A stretch of 64,000 bases of DNA from Bacillus methanolicus PB1 (GTDB lineage: Bacteria > Bacillota > Bacilli > Bacillales > Cytobacillaceae), in the NCBI RefSeq assembly GCF_000262755.1, contig NZ_AFEU01000002.1, positions 806,001-870,000 on the forward strand, given 5' to 3'. Shown piece by piece: positions 47,200 through 58,268 of the stretch. Under the pieces are notes generated by a model. The model saw only the letters and a list, made by a program, of their open reading frames with translations, had not been told where the DNA came from and did no database searches. Each line of letters opens with the position of its first letter. Positions within the stretch are counted from its first letter, which is position 1. A program made the translations under genes and the position numbers.

Positions 47200-47838
47200 A
47201 TGATCGGCATTATTGATTATGGTATGGGAAATTTGTTCAGTGTCAGCAAGGCGCTTGAACGGTTAGGTGCATCTTATTTTATATCGGAGTACCGGCAGGA
47301 GCTTCGTGAAGCGAGTGCGTTAATATTACCAGGCGTTGGCTCTTTTCGGGATGCGATGGCCAGACTGAATGATACGGGTCTTACTGATATGGTAAAGGAG
47401 TATGTCCAAAGCGGACGGCCTCTGCTTGGCATTTGCCTTGGCATGCAGCTGCTATTTGAGGAAAGTGAAGAAAACGGCTTGACGAAAGGACTGGCGCTGC
47501 TTCCGGGAAAAGTTCATCGTTTCCCTGGAATTACTGAACAGGGGGAGACGTACAAAGTTCCGCATATGGGGTGGAACAAGCTAAATCTGGCTGCCCCATC
47601 TCCTATTTTAGAAAATATAACTGGCGGTTTTGTTTATTTTGTACACTCTTATTATGTCAGTCCGGGAGAGCGGGACGTTGTAATTGCGGAAACCGATTAT
47701 GACGTGAAGGTTCCCGCGGTAGTAGGAAGAGGAAATGTCTATGGTATGCAATTTCATCCTGAAAAAAGCGGGGCTTTAGGTATGCAGCTTTTGCACAATT
47801 TCGTCACACTTAACGGATCTTTAAGCTTTGCGGGTTAA
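47200..47838 (+). CDS. hisH: Imidazole glycerol phosphate synthase, glutaminase subunit
   Basis: HisH supplies ammonia from glutamine to HisF. The 212-residue class I glutamine amidotransferase has its nucleophile Cys79 in [11 protein letters not shown] and the His/Glu pair in QFHPEKS near the C-terminus, plus the oxyanion segment PGVGSF. AAAGGGGT precedes the ATG. Its partner hisF is two genes downstream. Confidence 0.96.
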   Translation: MIGIIDYGMGNLFSVSKALERLGASYFISEYRQELREASALILPGVGSFRDAMARLNDTGLTDMVKEYVQSGRPLLGICLGMQLLFEESEENGLTKGLALLPGKVHRFPGITEQGETYKVPHMGWNKLNLAAPSPILENITGGFVYFVHSYYVSPGERDVVIAETDYDVKVPAVVGRGNVYGMQFHPEKSGALGMQLLHNFVTLNGSLSFAG

Positions 47839-47939
47839 CTTTCCGCGGCGTGTTTTTTCAAATAATAACTAGTGGGAAAAAGCCCTCATTGGTGAAAGTT
47901 TCACTTTATTTAGCTGGAAGGGGAAAGGATGGCGGTGTC

Positions 47940-48677
47940 ATGGCTTTTACTATTTATCCCGCGATTGATATGCGCGGCGGAAAATGTGTTCGGCTTCTTC
48001 AAGGCGATTATGATAAAGAGACGGTTTATGGCGATTCTCCGTTTGAAATGGCGGCCCGGTTTGCCGCTGAAGGCGCTGAATGGATACATATGGTCGATCT
48101 TGACGGCGCGAAGGATGGAAAACGAGTTAATGATGAATTTGTTATAAAAGCGGCTCGTGAACTGGAGGTAAAAGTTCAGATAGGCGGGGGCATACGGACG
48201 GAAAATGATATCGTTCATTATTTGGAAAACGGCGTGGAGCGTGTCATTATCGGGAGCGCAGCTGTTTCCAATCCTGAGTTTGCAGTTGATATGATTCGAA
48301 AGTACGGAGAAAAAATTGCCGTCGGCATTGACGCAAAAAACGGATATGTTGCCACTCACGGCTGGCTCAATACAAGTGATACGAAAGCGGTCGAGTTAGG
48401 AAAACGCTTTGCTGATGCCGGGGCGGAAACGTTTATATTTACCGATATTGCAACCGATGGAATGCTTTCAGGACCCAATTTTGATGCCGTACGGGAAATG
48501 GCTGAAGAAACAGGAAAAAGCGTGATTGCTTCAGGAGGCGTCAGCTCGATAGAGGATTTGCAAAAGTTAAAAGCTTTTTCAAAGAAAGGTGTATGCGGCG
48601 CGATTGTCGGCAAAGCCATTTATGAAGGGCGTTTTTCCGTTAGAGAAGCGCTGAGAGAGGTGAGCGGGCAATGCTGA
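47940..48677 (+). CDS. hisA: Phosphoribosylformimino-5-aminoimidazole carboxamide ribotide isomerase
   Basis: HisA opens the ribose of ProFAR by an Amadori rearrangement. The 245-residue TIM barrel shows the half-barrel repeats shared with His[15 protein letters not shown] (with the catalytic Asp), [13 protein letters not shown], and the second-half phosphate site [13 protein letters not shown] with the Asp in [13 protein letters not shown]. The ATG at 47940 gives the standard length; longer in-frame starts do not match the family. It overlaps hisF by seven bases. Confidence 0.96.
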   Translation: MAFTIYPAIDMRGGKCVRLLQGDYDKETVYGDSPFEMAARFAAEGAEWIHMVDLDGAKDGKRVNDEFVIKAARELEVKVQIGGGIRTENDIVHYLENGVERVIIGSAAVSNPEFAVDMIRKYGEKIAVGIDAKNGYVATHGWLNTSDTKAVELGKRFADAGAETFIFTDIATDGMLSGPNFDAVREMAEETGKSVIASGGVSSIEDLQKLKAFSKKGVCGAIVGKAIYEGRFSVREALREVSGQC

Positions 48678-49429
48678 CAAAACGAATTATTCCATGCTTG
48701 GATGTAAAAGATGGACGGGTTGTCAAAGGGATTCAATTTGTTCAACTCCGAGATGCGGGAGACCCTGTCGAACTGGCGCGCGTTTATGACGAGCAAGGTG
48801 CGGATGAGCTTGTTTTTCTTGATATTAGTGCATCCCACGAAGGCCGGAAAACAATGGTCGAGGTCGTAAAGGCAGTTGCATCTGAACTGGCGATCCCTTT
48901 TACGGTTGGAGGCGGTATTAACTCGCTAGAAGATATGAAGCGTATTTTACGGGCCGGTGCCGATAAAGTTTCACTTAATACCGCAGCTGTATTGAAGCCT
49001 TCTTTGATTACGGAAGGTGCGGACTTTTTCGGTTCCCAGTGCATCGTCGTTGCGATTGATGCGAAATATGACCTTGAATTAGGCTCATGGCGGGTTTACA
49101 CGCACGGCGGCAGAAAGCTGACAGAATGGGAAGCAGTTGAATGGGCGAAGGAAGCGGTTGAGCGAGGAGCCGGTGAAATTTTATTGACGAGCATGGACAG
49201 TGACGGCGAAAAAAATGGCTTTGATATATCGCTAACGAAAGCAGTCAGCGAGGCAGTCAGTGTTCCAGTAATTGCATCAGGCGGAGCGGGAAACGCAGAA
49301 CATTTTGTCGAAGTATTTTTGAAAGGGAAAGCAGATGCTGCTCTGGCGGCTTCGATTTTTCACTATAAAGAGACGTCTGTAAGTGAAGTGAAAGACTTTT
49401 TAAGAAAGAATGGGGTGCATGTTCGATGA
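48671..49429 (+). CDS. hisF: Imidazole glycerol phosphate synthase, cyclase subunit
   Basis: HisF combines ammonia from HisH with PRFAR to give imidazoleglycerol phosphate and AICAR. The 252-residue TIM barrel has the catalytic aspartates in [14 protein letters not shown] (Asp11) and [13 protein letters not shown] (near 130), and phosphate motifs [12 protein letters not shown] and [13 protein letters not shown]. It overlaps hisA and hisI at both ends, indicating tight coupling. Confidence 0.97.
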   Translation: MLTKRIIPCLDVKDGRVVKGIQFVQLRDAGDPVELARVYDEQGADELVFLDISASHEGRKTMVEVVKAVASELAIPFTVGGGINSLEDMKRILRAGADKVSLNTAAVLKPSLITEGADFFGSQCIVVAIDAKYDLELGSWRVYTHGGRKLTEWEAVEWAKEAVERGAGEILLTSMDSDGEKNGFDISLTKAVSEAVSVPVIASGGAGNAEHFVEVFLKGKADAALAASIFHYKETSVSEVKDFLRKNGVHVR

Positions 49430-50076
49430 ACATGGAATCGATTAAATTTGATGAAAAAGGGCTCGTCCCGGCGATTGTCCAAGATGCGTCTACGAAAGAG
49501 GTTCTCACGCTGGCTTATATGAACCGTGAATCACTCAGGAAAGCGATGGAGACGGGAGAGACATGGTTTTACAGCCGTTCACGCCAGAAGCTGTGGCATA
49601 AAGGGGAAACAAGCGGAAATACACAGAAGATTGTTGAAATGAAGTATGATTGTGATCAAGATGCTATTCTCGTCCTCGTTCAACCTGACGGGCCGGCATG
49701 CCATACAGGATCTGTCAGTTGCTTTTCAGAACGCTTTTATCACGGCGAGGAAATCGGAGAGGTGTCTGGAGAAACTCCTGAAAGCCTTTTGGATTATCAA
49801 ATCTTGCAAACTCTTGAAAAAGTGATTGAAGAGCGGGAGCGGGAACGCCCGGAAGGCGCCTATACGACTTATTTGTTTGAAAAAGGCGTTGATAAGATTT
49901 TGAAAAAAGTCGGTGAAGAAGCTTCAGAAGTCATCATCGCCGCAAAAAACCGCGATGCGGATGAGTTAAAGTGGGAAGCAGCCGATCTGCTTTATCACTT
50001 ATTGGTGCTTTTAAGAGAACAGCAGCTTCCATTCAAAGAAATCCTCAAAGTCTTGTCCAAACGGCACCAAAATTAG
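49426..50076 (+). CDS. hisI: Bifunctional phosphoribosyl-AMP cyclohydrolase / phosphoribosyl-ATP pyrophosphatase
   Basis: HisI (HisIE) catalyses the second and third steps of the pathway. The N-terminal cyclohydrolase (about 1-110) has [19 protein letters not shown] and the zinc/magnesium motifs DCDQDA and CHTG. The C-terminal pyrophosphatase (about 120-216) has [19 protein letters not shown] and the MazG-like [12 protein letters not shown]. The 216-residue fusion is usual for Bacillus. Its stop is directly followed by a 50-bp palindrome. Confidence 0.96.
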   Translation: MNMESIKFDEKGLVPAIVQDASTKEVLTLAYMNRESLRKAMETGETWFYSRSRQKLWHKGETSGNTQKIVEMKYDCDQDAILVLVQPDGPACHTGSVSCFSERFYHGEEIGEVSGETPESLLDYQILQTLEKVIEERERERPEGAYTTYLFEKGVDKILKKVGEEASEVIIAAKNRDADELKWEAADLLYHLLVLLREQQLPFKEILKVLSKRHQN

Positions 50077-50126
50077 GGGCCAGATCCTCAATGCATTAAA
50101 GCTTTAAAGCATTGAGGGTCTGGCCC
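50077..50126. repeat. 50-bp near-perfect palindrome after hisI
   Basis: The 25-base arms (50077-50101 and 50102-50126) match in 23 positions with no loop. They run outward from CTTTAAAG through CAATG to GGGCCAGA/TCTGGCCC. It starts at the base after the hisI stop. It is a head-to-head form of the GGGTCTGACCC repeat and could act as a terminator-like hairpin, though no T-run follows. Confidence 0.85.
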
Positions 50127-50241
50127 GCGATCCGTTAAAGCGTTGCAGCGATGTAGTACTTTGCCGTCGTGCCGCCCTCTTCTCTTTCGGCTTGCTCTTA
50201 TGTTATACTATTAAGGTTAATAATGATAATTGGAGGATTGC

Positions 50242-51747
50242 ATGGGGAAAGATTCAAAAGCAAGACATCAAAAGGGAATGTTACTTTCGTTTATTCCAAC
50301 AGGGGAGTATTATTTCTCAAAAGGGATAAAAGCTTTCCAGAGTCGTGATTTTCAAAAAGCAAAAAAATATTTGCTCCGGGCCATGCAGCTCGAACCGGGC
50401 GAGCCGATGATTGCCTGCCAATTGGCAATTGTGTATACAGAGTTGGGAGAGTACCAAAATTCAAATCGGCTTTTGCATTTTATCCTCGAAGAATTGGATG
50501 AAGAAATGGCGGAATGCCACTATTTTCTTGCAAATAATTATGCCCATCTCGGATTTTTCAAAGACGCATGCCACCATGCTAAACTCTATTTAGAATTAGA
50601 TCAGGACGGCGAATTTACAGAAGATGCAGAGGACTTGCTCTCTCTGTTGAATTTGGAATCAGAAGGGCTTGGAGAAGAACTGTATGAAGAGGATGACCTT
50701 ATCATTAAACAAGAACAGGCTCGCGAATTGCTTGAATCAGGCCATTTTCCAAAGGCTATTGAAATATTAAATGGGGTAATTAAGGAGTACCCGGAATATT
50801 GGTCAGCCTATAATAACCTTGCGCTCGCATACTTTTATCTTGGAGAAATTAAAAAAGCCGAGGAAATATTAAATAATGTTTTGCGTTTAAATCCGGGCAA
50901 TTTACATGCTCTTTGCAATAAATTAGTATTTTCCTATTACCAGAGTAGGACAAAAGAAGTAAAAAAAATGAAAGAAGTCTTAGCGAAAATAAAACCGCTT
51001 TCAAGCGAGCATCAGTTTAAGCTTGGGGCTACTTTTGCACTAATCGGCGAATATGAACTGGCTTATTTCTGGCTTAAGAAGCTTTATAAGCAGGGATATG
51101 ACGGGGATGGGGGATTTTACTACTGGCTGTCAATCTCTTCGTATTATACTGGGAGAGAACAAGCGGGACGCAATATTTGGAAAAGGGTATTGGAGCTCAA
51201 TCCTGAAAAAGCCGGCCTTGAACCGTGGAATGAGGAAAGGCCTTCTGTAAGCGGCTTTGAAGACCATATTGCCTCGATCTTGAAAAAATATGAAAGTGAT
51301 TATATCGAAGAGCGCCTTTTTGCTATTTTCTTAACTTCTCTTTCCGGCCAAAAGGATGAAATTCTTTTCTCTAGACAAGTTGTTTCAAACTCAAAACTGT
51401 CCAAATTAGAACAAGAATATTTATATTTTATTAAAAAAATGGATGAACATTCTTGTGGACAGTTTATAAGAATGGGTCATGAAACTGCTCAAGTTTTATA
51501 TGAAATACATCAGCCGATTGGAACAAAACAAGCCGGTCTTTATTTACTGTGGTTTTCTGTTTTTGCAGAAGCTGCAAAATCAAACATTCGTCTTAAAAAT
51601 ACGAAAGCATGGGCAGGCGCCATCGAGTATATTTGGCATAAATTGCGGGATGAAAAAGAATCCCAGCAATCAATCGCCAGCCAGTATGGGGTTTCTCCGT
51701 CCACATTGCAAAAATATATAAAATTGGTGTACAGCTGTCTACGGTGA
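50242..51747 (+). CDS. yvcD: TPR-repeat protein YvcD with C-terminal HTH
   Basis: The 501-residue cytoplasmic protein has two sets of TPR repeats (about residues 30-125 and 150-330), including FSKGIKAFQSRDFQKAKKYLLRAMQLEPG and YNNLALAYFYLGEIKKAEEILNNVLRLNPGN, then a helical region and a C-terminal helix-turn-helix-like SIASQYGVSPSTLQKYIKLV. B. subtilis has YvcD between the his operon and trxB, matching this place. The function is unknown; TPRs suggest protein binding. The start follows GGAGG. Confidence 0.85.
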   Translation: MGKDSKARHQKGMLLSFIPTGEYYFSKGIKAFQSRDFQKAKKYLLRAMQLEPGEPMIACQLAIVYTELGEYQNSNRLLHFILEELDEEMAECHYFLANNYAHLGFFKDACHHAKLYLELDQDGEFTEDAEDLLSLLNLESEGLGEELYEEDDLIIKQEQARELLESGHFPKAIEILNGVIKEYPEYWSAYNNLALAYFYLGEIKKAEEILNNVLRLNPGNLHALCNKLVFSYYQSRTKEVKKMKEVLAKIKPLSSEHQFKLGATFALIGEYELAYFWLKKLYKQGYDGDGGFYYWLSISSYYTGREQAGRNIWKRVLELNPEKAGLEPWNEERPSVSGFEDHIASILKKYESDYIEERLFAIFLTSLSGQKDEILFSRQVVSNSKLSKLEQEYLYFIKKMDEHSCGQFIRMGHETAQVLYEIHQPIGTKQAGLYLLWFSVFAEAAKSNIRLKNTKAWAGAIEYIWHKLRDEKESQQSIASQYGVSPSTLQKYIKLVYSCLR

Positions 51748-51858
51748 GCAATTTTTTGGACAATAACTCTTGGGTCTTATAGGATAGGTATAGATAGGAA
51801 ATAATAAGGTGAACATAATTCTTATTAATTAAGACCCTATTACTTTAAAGGAGTGTAA

Positions 51859-52812
<954 letters not shown>

Positions 52813-52818
52813 AACAAA

Positions 52819-52905
52819 CGGGGACAGCCCTTCATCGCATTACCGCAATAAGGGTCTGTCCCCGACTGCTTTAACGCATTAACGCGATGGGGGCCAGGCC
52901 CCGAA
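52819..52905. repeat. GGGTCTGTCCC / GGGGCCAGGCCCC repeats after trxB
   Basis: GGGGACAGCCC, GGGTCTGTCCCC and GGGGGCCAGGCCCC alternate with CGCATTACCGCA and TTTAACGCATTAACGCG. These are the same GC-rich/AT-rich modules as the repeats at 2.7 and 47.0 kb, more diverged, starting seven bases after the trxB stop. Confidence 0.8.
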
Positions 52906-53010
52906 AAAAGTAACTGCGTTTTAATTCTTCTGTAACAGAAGTGAAATAATTTTTGGGTATTATTAAAGCAGAAATTGACCCCCTTTTAAAAAATATAATC
53001 CTTTATTACT

Positions 53011-53037
53011 GCACAGGTGATCCTGTGCTCTTTTTTT
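53011..53037 (+). terminator. Terminator downstream of trxB
   Basis: GCACAGG (53011-53017) pairs perfectly with CCTGTGC (53022-53028) around TGAT, followed by TTTTTTTG. Confidence 0.9.
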
Positions 53038-53062
53038 GCTGAGATTATGGCTTTTGTATTCA

Positions 53063-53091
53063 TTGTGGCTGATTTACAAAAATAGTATAAT
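53063..53091 (+). promoter_or_regulatory. Promoter of the yvcI-rapZ-yvcK-whiA operon
   Basis: TTGTGG (53063-53068) and a perfect TATAAT (53086-53091) are 17 bases apart, downstream of the trxB terminator and 80 bases before yvcI. Confidence 0.55.
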
Positions 53092-53171
53092 GAAAAGAAG
53101 GAGATAACTTTAGCATGTTGAAGTATGAAGTATACAGATAAAAGCGTACGGCTCAAATTGAGGTGACAAAA

Positions 53172-53630
53172 GTGCAGCGGGTGACAAATTGCGTGCTGTT
53201 AAAAGATAATAAAATTCTTCTTTTACAAAAGCCTCGCCGCAACTGGTGGGTTGCTCCCGGAGGCAAAATGGAGCCGGGTGAATCAGTAAAAGATTCTTGT
53301 ATACGCGAGTATCGGGAAGAAACAGGCATTTATTTGCGGAACCCGAAAATAAAAGGGATTTTCACATTTATTATGAAAGAAGGCGACCGAGTGCTGTCTG
53401 AGTGGATGATGTTCAGTTTTCTTGCTACAGAAGCAGATGGTGTAAATTTAGATCAAAGCGAGGAAGGAATCCTTGCCTGGCACGAACTTAAGAATATAAA
53501 GAACCTCCCGATGGCAGCAGGTGATTATCATATTCTTGAATATTTGATTCATGGCAAAGGCGTGATTTTTGGGACATTTACATACACTCCGGATTTCGAG
53601 CTGATCAGTTATCGGCTTGATCCAAGCTAG
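53172..53630 (+). CDS. yvcI: Nudix hydrolase YvcI
   Basis: The 152-residue product contains the Nudix box GGKMEPGESVKDSCIREYREETGI (about residues 33-56), which binds magnesium and cleaves nucleoside-diphosphate-X bonds. It opens the rapZ operon, as in B. subtilis; the physiological substrate is unknown. The GTG at 53172 lies eight bases after GAGG, better than GTG 53163. Confidence 0.9.
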   Translation: MQRVTNCVLLKDNKILLLQKPRRNWWVAPGGKMEPGESVKDSCIREYREETGIYLRNPKIKGIFTFIMKEGDRVLSEWMMFSFLATEADGVNLDQSEEGILAWHELKNIKNLPMAAGDYHILEYLIHGKGVIFGTFTYTPDFELISYRLDPS

Positions 53631-53657
53631 AATCACACCAATAAAGGGGGAGAAAAT

Positions 53658-54551
53658 ATGAGTACCGGTGCGTCAAACGATATCCAAATGGTCATTATTA
53701 CAGGAATGTCAGGAGCAGGAAAAACAGTTGCGATTCAAAGCTTTGAAGATCTTGGTTTCTTCTGTGTCGACAATTTGCCCCCGACATTACTGCCTAAATT
53801 CCTGGAACTAATGAAAGAGTCAGGGAATAAGATGAATAAAGTGGCGCTGGTGATGGATTTAAGAGGAAGAGAGTTCTTTGACCATCTTTTTAAAGCGCTC
53901 GATGATCTGGCTGAAACATCCTGGGTCACTCCGCAAATTCTGTTCCTTGATGCCGACGATTCTACATTAGTAAGGCGCTATAAAGAAACAAGGCGATCCC
54001 ATCCGCTTGCTCCTTCCGGACTTCCCCTTGAAGGTATTAAGCTGGAACGGAATTTGTTAGAAGAATTAAAAGGCCGGGCTCAAATAATATATAATACATC
54101 TCAAATGAAGCCGCGGGAGCTTCGCGAGAAAATCTTGAACGAGTTTTCTGCAAATAAAAAGACGATCTTTACGGTAAATGTCATTTCTTTTGGCTTTAAA
54201 CATGGACTTCCGATTGATGCAGATCTTGTATTTGATGTCCGCTTTTTGCCAAATCCACATTATATTGAACATATGAGGCCAAAAACAGGGCTTGACGAAG
54301 ATGTCTCCAGCTATGTTCTCAAATGGAGTGAAACGCAAAAGTTTTTAGAAAAAGTAACAGAATTGCTCAGTTTTATGCTTCCTCAATATAAGCGTGAAGG
54401 AAAAGCGCAGCTTGTTGTGGCCGTTGGCTGCACCGGCGGGCAGCATCGATCGGTTGCAATAGCAGAATATATTGGACAATATTTTGAAAAAGATTACAAT
54501 ACACGCATTACGCACCGAGACATTGATATGAGAAAGGATAAAATTACATGA
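53658..54551 (+). CDS. rapZ: RNase adapter / nucleotide-binding protein RapZ (YvcJ)
   Basis: The 297-residue P-loop protein has Walker A GMSGAGKT (16-23), a Walker B-like [13 protein letters not shown], and the C-terminal [19 protein letters not shown] motif. RapZ in E. coli controls glmS mRNA with small RNAs; B. subtilis YvcJ binds ATP/GTP and affects competence. Its stop overlaps the yvcK start by four bases, as expected for this operon. Confidence 0.95.
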   Translation: MSTGASNDIQMVIITGMSGAGKTVAIQSFEDLGFFCVDNLPPTLLPKFLELMKESGNKMNKVALVMDLRGREFFDHLFKALDDLAETSWVTPQILFLDADDSTLVRRYKETRRSHPLAPSGLPLEGIKLERNLLEELKGRAQIIYNTSQMKPRELREKILNEFSANKKTIFTVNVISFGFKHGLPIDADLVFDVRFLPNPHYIEHMRPKTGLDEDVSSYVLKWSETQKFLEKVTELLSFMLPQYKREGKAQLVVAVGCTGGQHRSVAIAEYIGQYFEKDYNTRITHRDIDMRKDKIT

Positions 54552-55534
54552 TCAAGAATAGACAGCCCAGAATCGTCATCATCGGCGGAGGAACAGGCCT
54601 GCCGGTTCTTTTGCGCGGATTAAAACAATATCCCGTTGATATAACGGCAATTGTCACGGTCGCGGATGACGGAGGGAGTTCCGGACGTATCAGAGATGAC
54701 ATGCATATTCCACCGCCGGGTGATATAAGGAACGTACTTGCGGCCCTATCAGACGTTGAGCCGCTTATTGAGAAAATGTTCCAGCATCGTTTTAACACAT
54801 CAAATGAGCTTTCCGGACATTCACTTGGAAATTTAATCATTGCTGCGATGACATCCATTACAGGCAATTTTGTACATGCTATTCAAGTAATGAGCAAAGT
54901 ATTAAATGTTCGCGGAAAAGTGTTGCCGGCAGCCAATCAAAGCGTTGTCTTGCATGCCGAGATGGAAGACGGAACAATTGTTTCGGGGGAATCAAAAATC
55001 CCGTTTTCAGGTAAACGGATTAAAAGGGTTTTCTTAACGCCGGAAAATATAAGACCGCTTCCGGAAACGATTCAAGCAATAAGGCAGGCTGACATGATCA
55101 TTATTGGACCTGGTAGCTTATATACAAGCATTCTGCCAAACTTGCTTGTTCCGGAGCTAGGCGATGAAGTATGCCGATCAAAAGGGAAAAAAGTTTATAT
55201 TTGCAATCTTATGACCCAGGCGGGCGAAACGCATGACTTTACGGCAAGCGACCATGTAAAAGCAATATATGAGCACATGAATTGCTCTTTTATTGATACA
55301 ATTCTTGTGAACAATGAAGATATTCCAATTCATATACAAAAACGATATAAAGAAGAACTTGCACAGCCGGTCCGCTATGATTTGCAAAAATTGTATGAAC
55401 TTGGATTGGAAGTTGTGTACGGTAAAATTGTAAGCATTGATAACGGAGCCATTCGCCATGACACGAAAAGAGTGGCAGAAATATTATATTCAATATTAAT
55501 AGATGAAACTAAAAAGAGAATTAATGCGTATTAG
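54548..55534 (+). CDS. yvcK: YvcK/GlmR-type UDP-sugar binding protein
   Basis: YvcK (GlmR) is needed for growth on gluconeogenic carbon sources and for proper peptidoglycan synthesis; it binds UDP-GlcNAc and stimulates GlmS in B. subtilis. The 328-residue protein has the CofD-like fold with [36 protein letters not shown] (substrate loop), [14 protein letters not shown] and [17 protein letters not shown]. Overlap with rapZ and closeness to whiA support one operon. Confidence 0.95.
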   Translation: MIKNRQPRIVIIGGGTGLPVLLRGLKQYPVDITAIVTVADDGGSSGRIRDDMHIPPPGDIRNVLAALSDVEPLIEKMFQHRFNTSNELSGHSLGNLIIAAMTSITGNFVHAIQVMSKVLNVRGKVLPAANQSVVLHAEMEDGTIVSGESKIPFSGKRIKRVFLTPENIRPLPETIQAIRQADMIIIGPGSLYTSILPNLLVPELGDEVCRSKGKKVYICNLMTQAGETHDFTASDHVKAIYEHMNCSFIDTILVNNEDIPIHIQKRYKEELAQPVRYDLQKLYELGLEVVYGKIVSIDNGAIRHDTKRVAEILYSILIDETKKRINAY

Positions 55535-55571
55535 ATAATGCAAAAGTTTGTCTGAACTGGAGGTGAAGGGG

Positions 55572-56522
55572 ATGTCTTTCGCTTCGGAAACGAAAAAAGA
55601 ATTAACCAATCTTGAAATAAAGGATTGCTGCGCAAAAGCGGAGCTGTCTGCGTTAATTCGAATGAATGGATCACTTTCTTTTTCAAATCGAAAGCTCGTA
55701 GTTGATATTCAAACAGAAAATGCAGCGATCGCAAGAAGAATTTATATATTAATCAAACGAAGCTACAATGTTCAAATCGAACTTCTTGTCCGCAAGAAAA
55801 TGCGCTTGAAAAAGAATAATGTATATATTGTCCGGCTATCGGACAAAGCAAAGGACATAATAGAAGATTTAAAAATATTAGGAGAAGGCTTTACATTTGT
55901 TCATGATATATCCGAAGAACTTGTAAAAAAGAAATGTTGTAAGCGCTCTTATCTGAGAGGGGCTTTCCTTGCCGGAGGATCGGTAAATAATCCTGAGACC
56001 TCTTCCTACCACCTCGAAATCTTTTCATTATATAAAGAACATAGTGACTCATTATCTGAACTGATGAATACGTTTAACCTTAACAGCAAAACACTTGAAC
56101 GCAAAAAAGGATTTATTACGTATTTAAAAGAAGCAGAAAAAATTACGGAATTTCTGAACATTATCGGTGCCCATAATGCCTTATTGCGATTCGAGGATAT
56201 CCGGATCGTCCGGGATATGAGAAATTCGGTGAACCGTCTCGTCAATTGTGAAACAGCCAACTTAAATAAAACAATCGGAGCCGCTCTTCGGCAAGTGGAA
56301 AATATTCGTTACATTGACCAAACAGTCGGGCTTCATGTGTTGCCTGCAAAATTAAGAGAAATAGCTGAACTTCGGATTGCCCATCAAGATATAACGCTTA
56401 AGGAATTAGGAGAAATGGTCTCAGGCGGAGCAATCAGTAAATCGGGCATAAATCACCGGTTAAGAAAAATCGATGAAATCGCCGAAAAATTGCGTGCGGG
56501 TGAGCCGATTTCCAAATTGTAA
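55572..56522 (+). CDS. whiA: DNA-binding protein WhiA
   Basis: The 316-residue protein has an N-terminal LAGLIDADG-homing-endonuclease-like fold without nuclease residues (about 10-190) and a C-terminal helix-turn-helix (about 220-310) with [34 protein letters not shown]. In Streptomyces it controls sporulation; in B. subtilis it affects division and chromosome segregation. ATG 55572 gives the family length. A GGGCCAGGCCC repeat follows directly. Confidence 0.95.
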   Translation: MSFASETKKELTNLEIKDCCAKAELSALIRMNGSLSFSNRKLVVDIQTENAAIARRIYILIKRSYNVQIELLVRKKMRLKKNNVYIVRLSDKAKDIIEDLKILGEGFTFVHDISEELVKKKCCKRSYLRGAFLAGGSVNNPETSSYHLEIFSLYKEHSDSLSELMNTFNLNSKTLERKKGFITYLKEAEKITEFLNIIGAHNALLRFEDIRIVRDMRNSVNRLVNCETANLNKTIGAALRQVENIRYIDQTVGLHVLPAKLREIAELRIAHQDITLKELGEMVSGGAISKSGINHRLRKIDEIAEKLRAGEPISKL

Positions 56523-56546
56523 AGGGCCAGGCCCCCGACACTTAAT
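56523..56546. repeat. GGGCCAGGCCC palindrome after whiA
   Basis: GGGCCAGGCCCC starts two bases after the whiA stop and is a single core of the intergenic repeat family. Confidence 0.65.
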
Positions 56547-56564
56547 CATAAGGGAGGATTTGTA

Positions 56565-56822
56565 ATGGTGGAGAAACAGGTGAAAGTCATGTTGAGAACG
56601 GGCTTGCAAGCGCGCCCTGCAGCGCTGTTCGTTCAAAAAGCAAATCGTTTTTCATCAGATATATATTTGGAGAAAGACGGGAAAAAGGTGAATGCTAAAA
56701 GCATCATGGGACTGATGAGCCTTGCAGTAAGCAACGGAGCTGTTGTTACTCTTATTGTTGACGGCAGTGACGAACAGGAAGCCATTAAAGAGCTGACCAA
56801 CTATATTCAGCAAGAAGAATGA
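56565..56822 (+). CDS. crh: Catabolite repression HPr-like protein Crh
   Basis: Crh is an HPr paralogue without PTS activity. The 85-residue protein has Gln15 where HPr has the phosphorylatable His15 (GLQARPAA), and keeps Ser46 (KSIMGLMSLA), which HprK phosphorylates so that Crh can bind CcpA. Crh also regulates methylglyoxal synthase in B. subtilis. It follows whiA as in B. subtilis. GGGAGG precedes its ATG, and a MITE-like element begins at the base after its stop. Confidence 0.97.
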   Translation: MVEKQVKVMLRTGLQARPAALFVQKANRFSSDIYLEKDGKKVNAKSIMGLMSLAVSNGAVVTLIVDGSDEQEAIKELTNYIQQEE

Positions 56823-57010
56823 AAAAGAGGCTGTCTCAAACCTCTATGGCATATCAGCCACCGCGATAGATGGGTCTTTTAGGTAAGACACAGTATAAAA
56901 AGCCTAAGGGTCAGACCCCATAACACAATATATAGGACATAATGTTGCATAAATGTGCTATATATTGATAAATGTACATGGGGTCAGACCCTTATGAGAC
57001 AGCTTTTTTT
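56823..57010. mobile_element. MITE-like element, copy C (inverted)
   Basis: The sequence runs AAAAGAGGCTGTCTCAAACC to ATGAGACAGC + TTTTTTT, and its interior matches copy A in reverse complement: CACCGCGATAGAT, GGTCAGACCCCAT, AACACAATATATAGGACATA, ATGTGCTATATATTGATAAA and ATGGGGTCAGACCC. It is about 188 bp and non-coding. The terminal T-run makes it a probable terminator for crh. Confidence 0.85.
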
Positions 57011-57061
57011 CGTTTTGCAAAGCTTCAGCGCCCGGCTCAGCAGTTGCTTCCGCTGCTCATA

Positions 57062-57667
57062 TTATTTTTTGCTTTTATCCTCAAGAGAATTTCTTGAAAT
57101 GATGTGGTCAACTAACCCATATTCAAGCGCCTGTTGGGCAGTCATGAAGTTATCGCGGTCAGTATCTTTTGCGATGACTTCAACCGGCTGTCCAGTACGT
57201 TCTGAAAGAATTTTATTTAACTTGTCACGAAGGAACAAGATCCGTTTTGCTGCGATTTCAATTTCTGTTGCCTGCCCTTGGGCACCGCCAAGCGGCTGAT
57301 GGATCATAACTTCACTGTTTGGCAGAGCATAACGCTTTCCTTTCGTACCTGCTGCCAATAAGAAAGCACCCATGGAAGCAGCCATTCCGATACAAATCGT
57401 TTGAACGTCCGGCTTAATAAATTGCATTGTATCGTAGATGGCCATACCTGCAGTAATGCTACCGCCGGGGCTGTTGATATAGATGGAGATATCTTTTTCA
57501 GGGTTTTCAGCTTCAAGGAACAACAGCTGGGCAACAATTGAGTTTGCCACATAATCATCAATCGGGGTTCCAAGCATAATAATACGGTCTTTTAAAAGGC
57601 GGGAGTAAATGTCATATGCACGCTCTCCCCTGTTTGTTTGCTCAATAACTGTAGGAATTAAATTCAT
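57062..57667 (-). CDS. clpP: ATP-dependent Clp protease proteolytic subunit
   Basis: ClpP forms the tetradecameric protease chamber fed by ClpC, ClpX or ClpE, degrading damaged and regulatory proteins. The 201-residue protein has Ser98 ([10 protein letters not shown]), His123 (MIHQPLGG) and Asp172 (DTDRDNFM), the full catalytic triad, and no propeptide beyond the usual N-terminus. A CtsR box overlapping the promoter predicts heat and stress induction. GGAGGAAG precedes its ATG. It is transcribed opposite to its neighbours. Confidence 0.98.
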   Translation of the reverse strand: MNLIPTVIEQTNRGERAYDIYSRLLKDRIIMLGTPIDDYVANSIVAQLLFLEAENPEKDISIYINSPGGSITAGMAIYDTMQFIKPDVQTICIGMAASMGAFLLAAGTKGKRYALPNSEVMIHQPLGGAQGQATEIEIAAKRILFLRDKLNKILSERTGQPVEVIAKDTDRDNFMTAQQALEYGLVDHIISRNSLEDKSKK

Positions 57668-57752
57668 ACTTGCTCTTCCTCCTTTATAATCTCTCTATGA
57701 CATACATTTCTGTTCAAGGTTCTTCCAACAGAAGAAATAGTATGTATTGTTA

Positions 57753-57782
57753 TCATACATTAATGGTCAATAAAGGTCAAAC
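57753..57782 (-). promoter_or_regulatory. clpP: clpP promoter with overlapping CtsR operator
   Basis: On the minus strand TTGACC and TATGAT are separated by 17 bases (57776-57781 and 57753-57758). The plus strand reads GGTCAATAAAGGTCAAA at 57766-57782, matching the CtsR heptad direct repeat (RGTCAAA-N3-RGTCAAA) with one change. CtsR would cover the -35 box and block transcription until heat stress. Confidence 0.82.
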
Positions 57783-57957
57783 ACTTCGCATTCACATCTT
57801 TGCAGAATCATTCGACAGACTTCTCTTAAATATCCTCCGTATTCCATCATATCCAGTGTATGACTTTTTAAACACAATCTGTACTTGCAAAGTATGAAAA
57901 CATGTCATATAATATGTAATCGTAACGCCAAAGAAAACGACAAATCTTAATATTTCT

Positions 57958-58029
57958 GCCCTCGTGGTGCAACGGATAGCACGCAAGATTCCGGTTCTTG
58001 AAATGTGGGTTCGATTCCTGCCGAGGGCG
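57958..58029 (+). tRNA. tRNA-Arg (anticodon CCG)
   Basis: A 72-base cloverleaf is visible: acceptor GCCCTCG pairs with CGAGGGC, D-arm GTGC/GCAC, anticodon stem CAAGA/TCTTG around TTCCGGT giving anticodon CCG, and a T-arm with TTCGATT. The discriminator base is G and CCA is not encoded. B. subtilis has a tRNA-Arg beside clpP in the same place. Confidence 0.95.
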
Positions 58030-58033
58030 CTGG

Positions 58034-58068
58034 CAAACCTCTTTCTTGATTTGGGAAAGGGGTTTTTG
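58034..58068 (+). terminator. Terminator after tRNA-Arg
   Basis: AAACCTCTTTC pairs with GAAAGGGGTTT (one G-U pair), followed by TTGTTTTTT. Confidence 0.8.
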
Positions 58069-58268
58069 TTTTTTGCAGAATCGTTAAAAAGGGTTTTAAT
58101 TTCCTCAAATTAGTATGTCCAAAAAAGTGTTTTATTTTTTTCATACTACATATGCCCTCTATATAATAAAATAAGAGTAGAGTGAAAAGTTCAATGAAAA
58201 TCCAGTTTTTGTAACCGTTTTCAAAAAGAAATGGATAAATTGGGCCGCAATCTTGGAGGGGGATGAGC

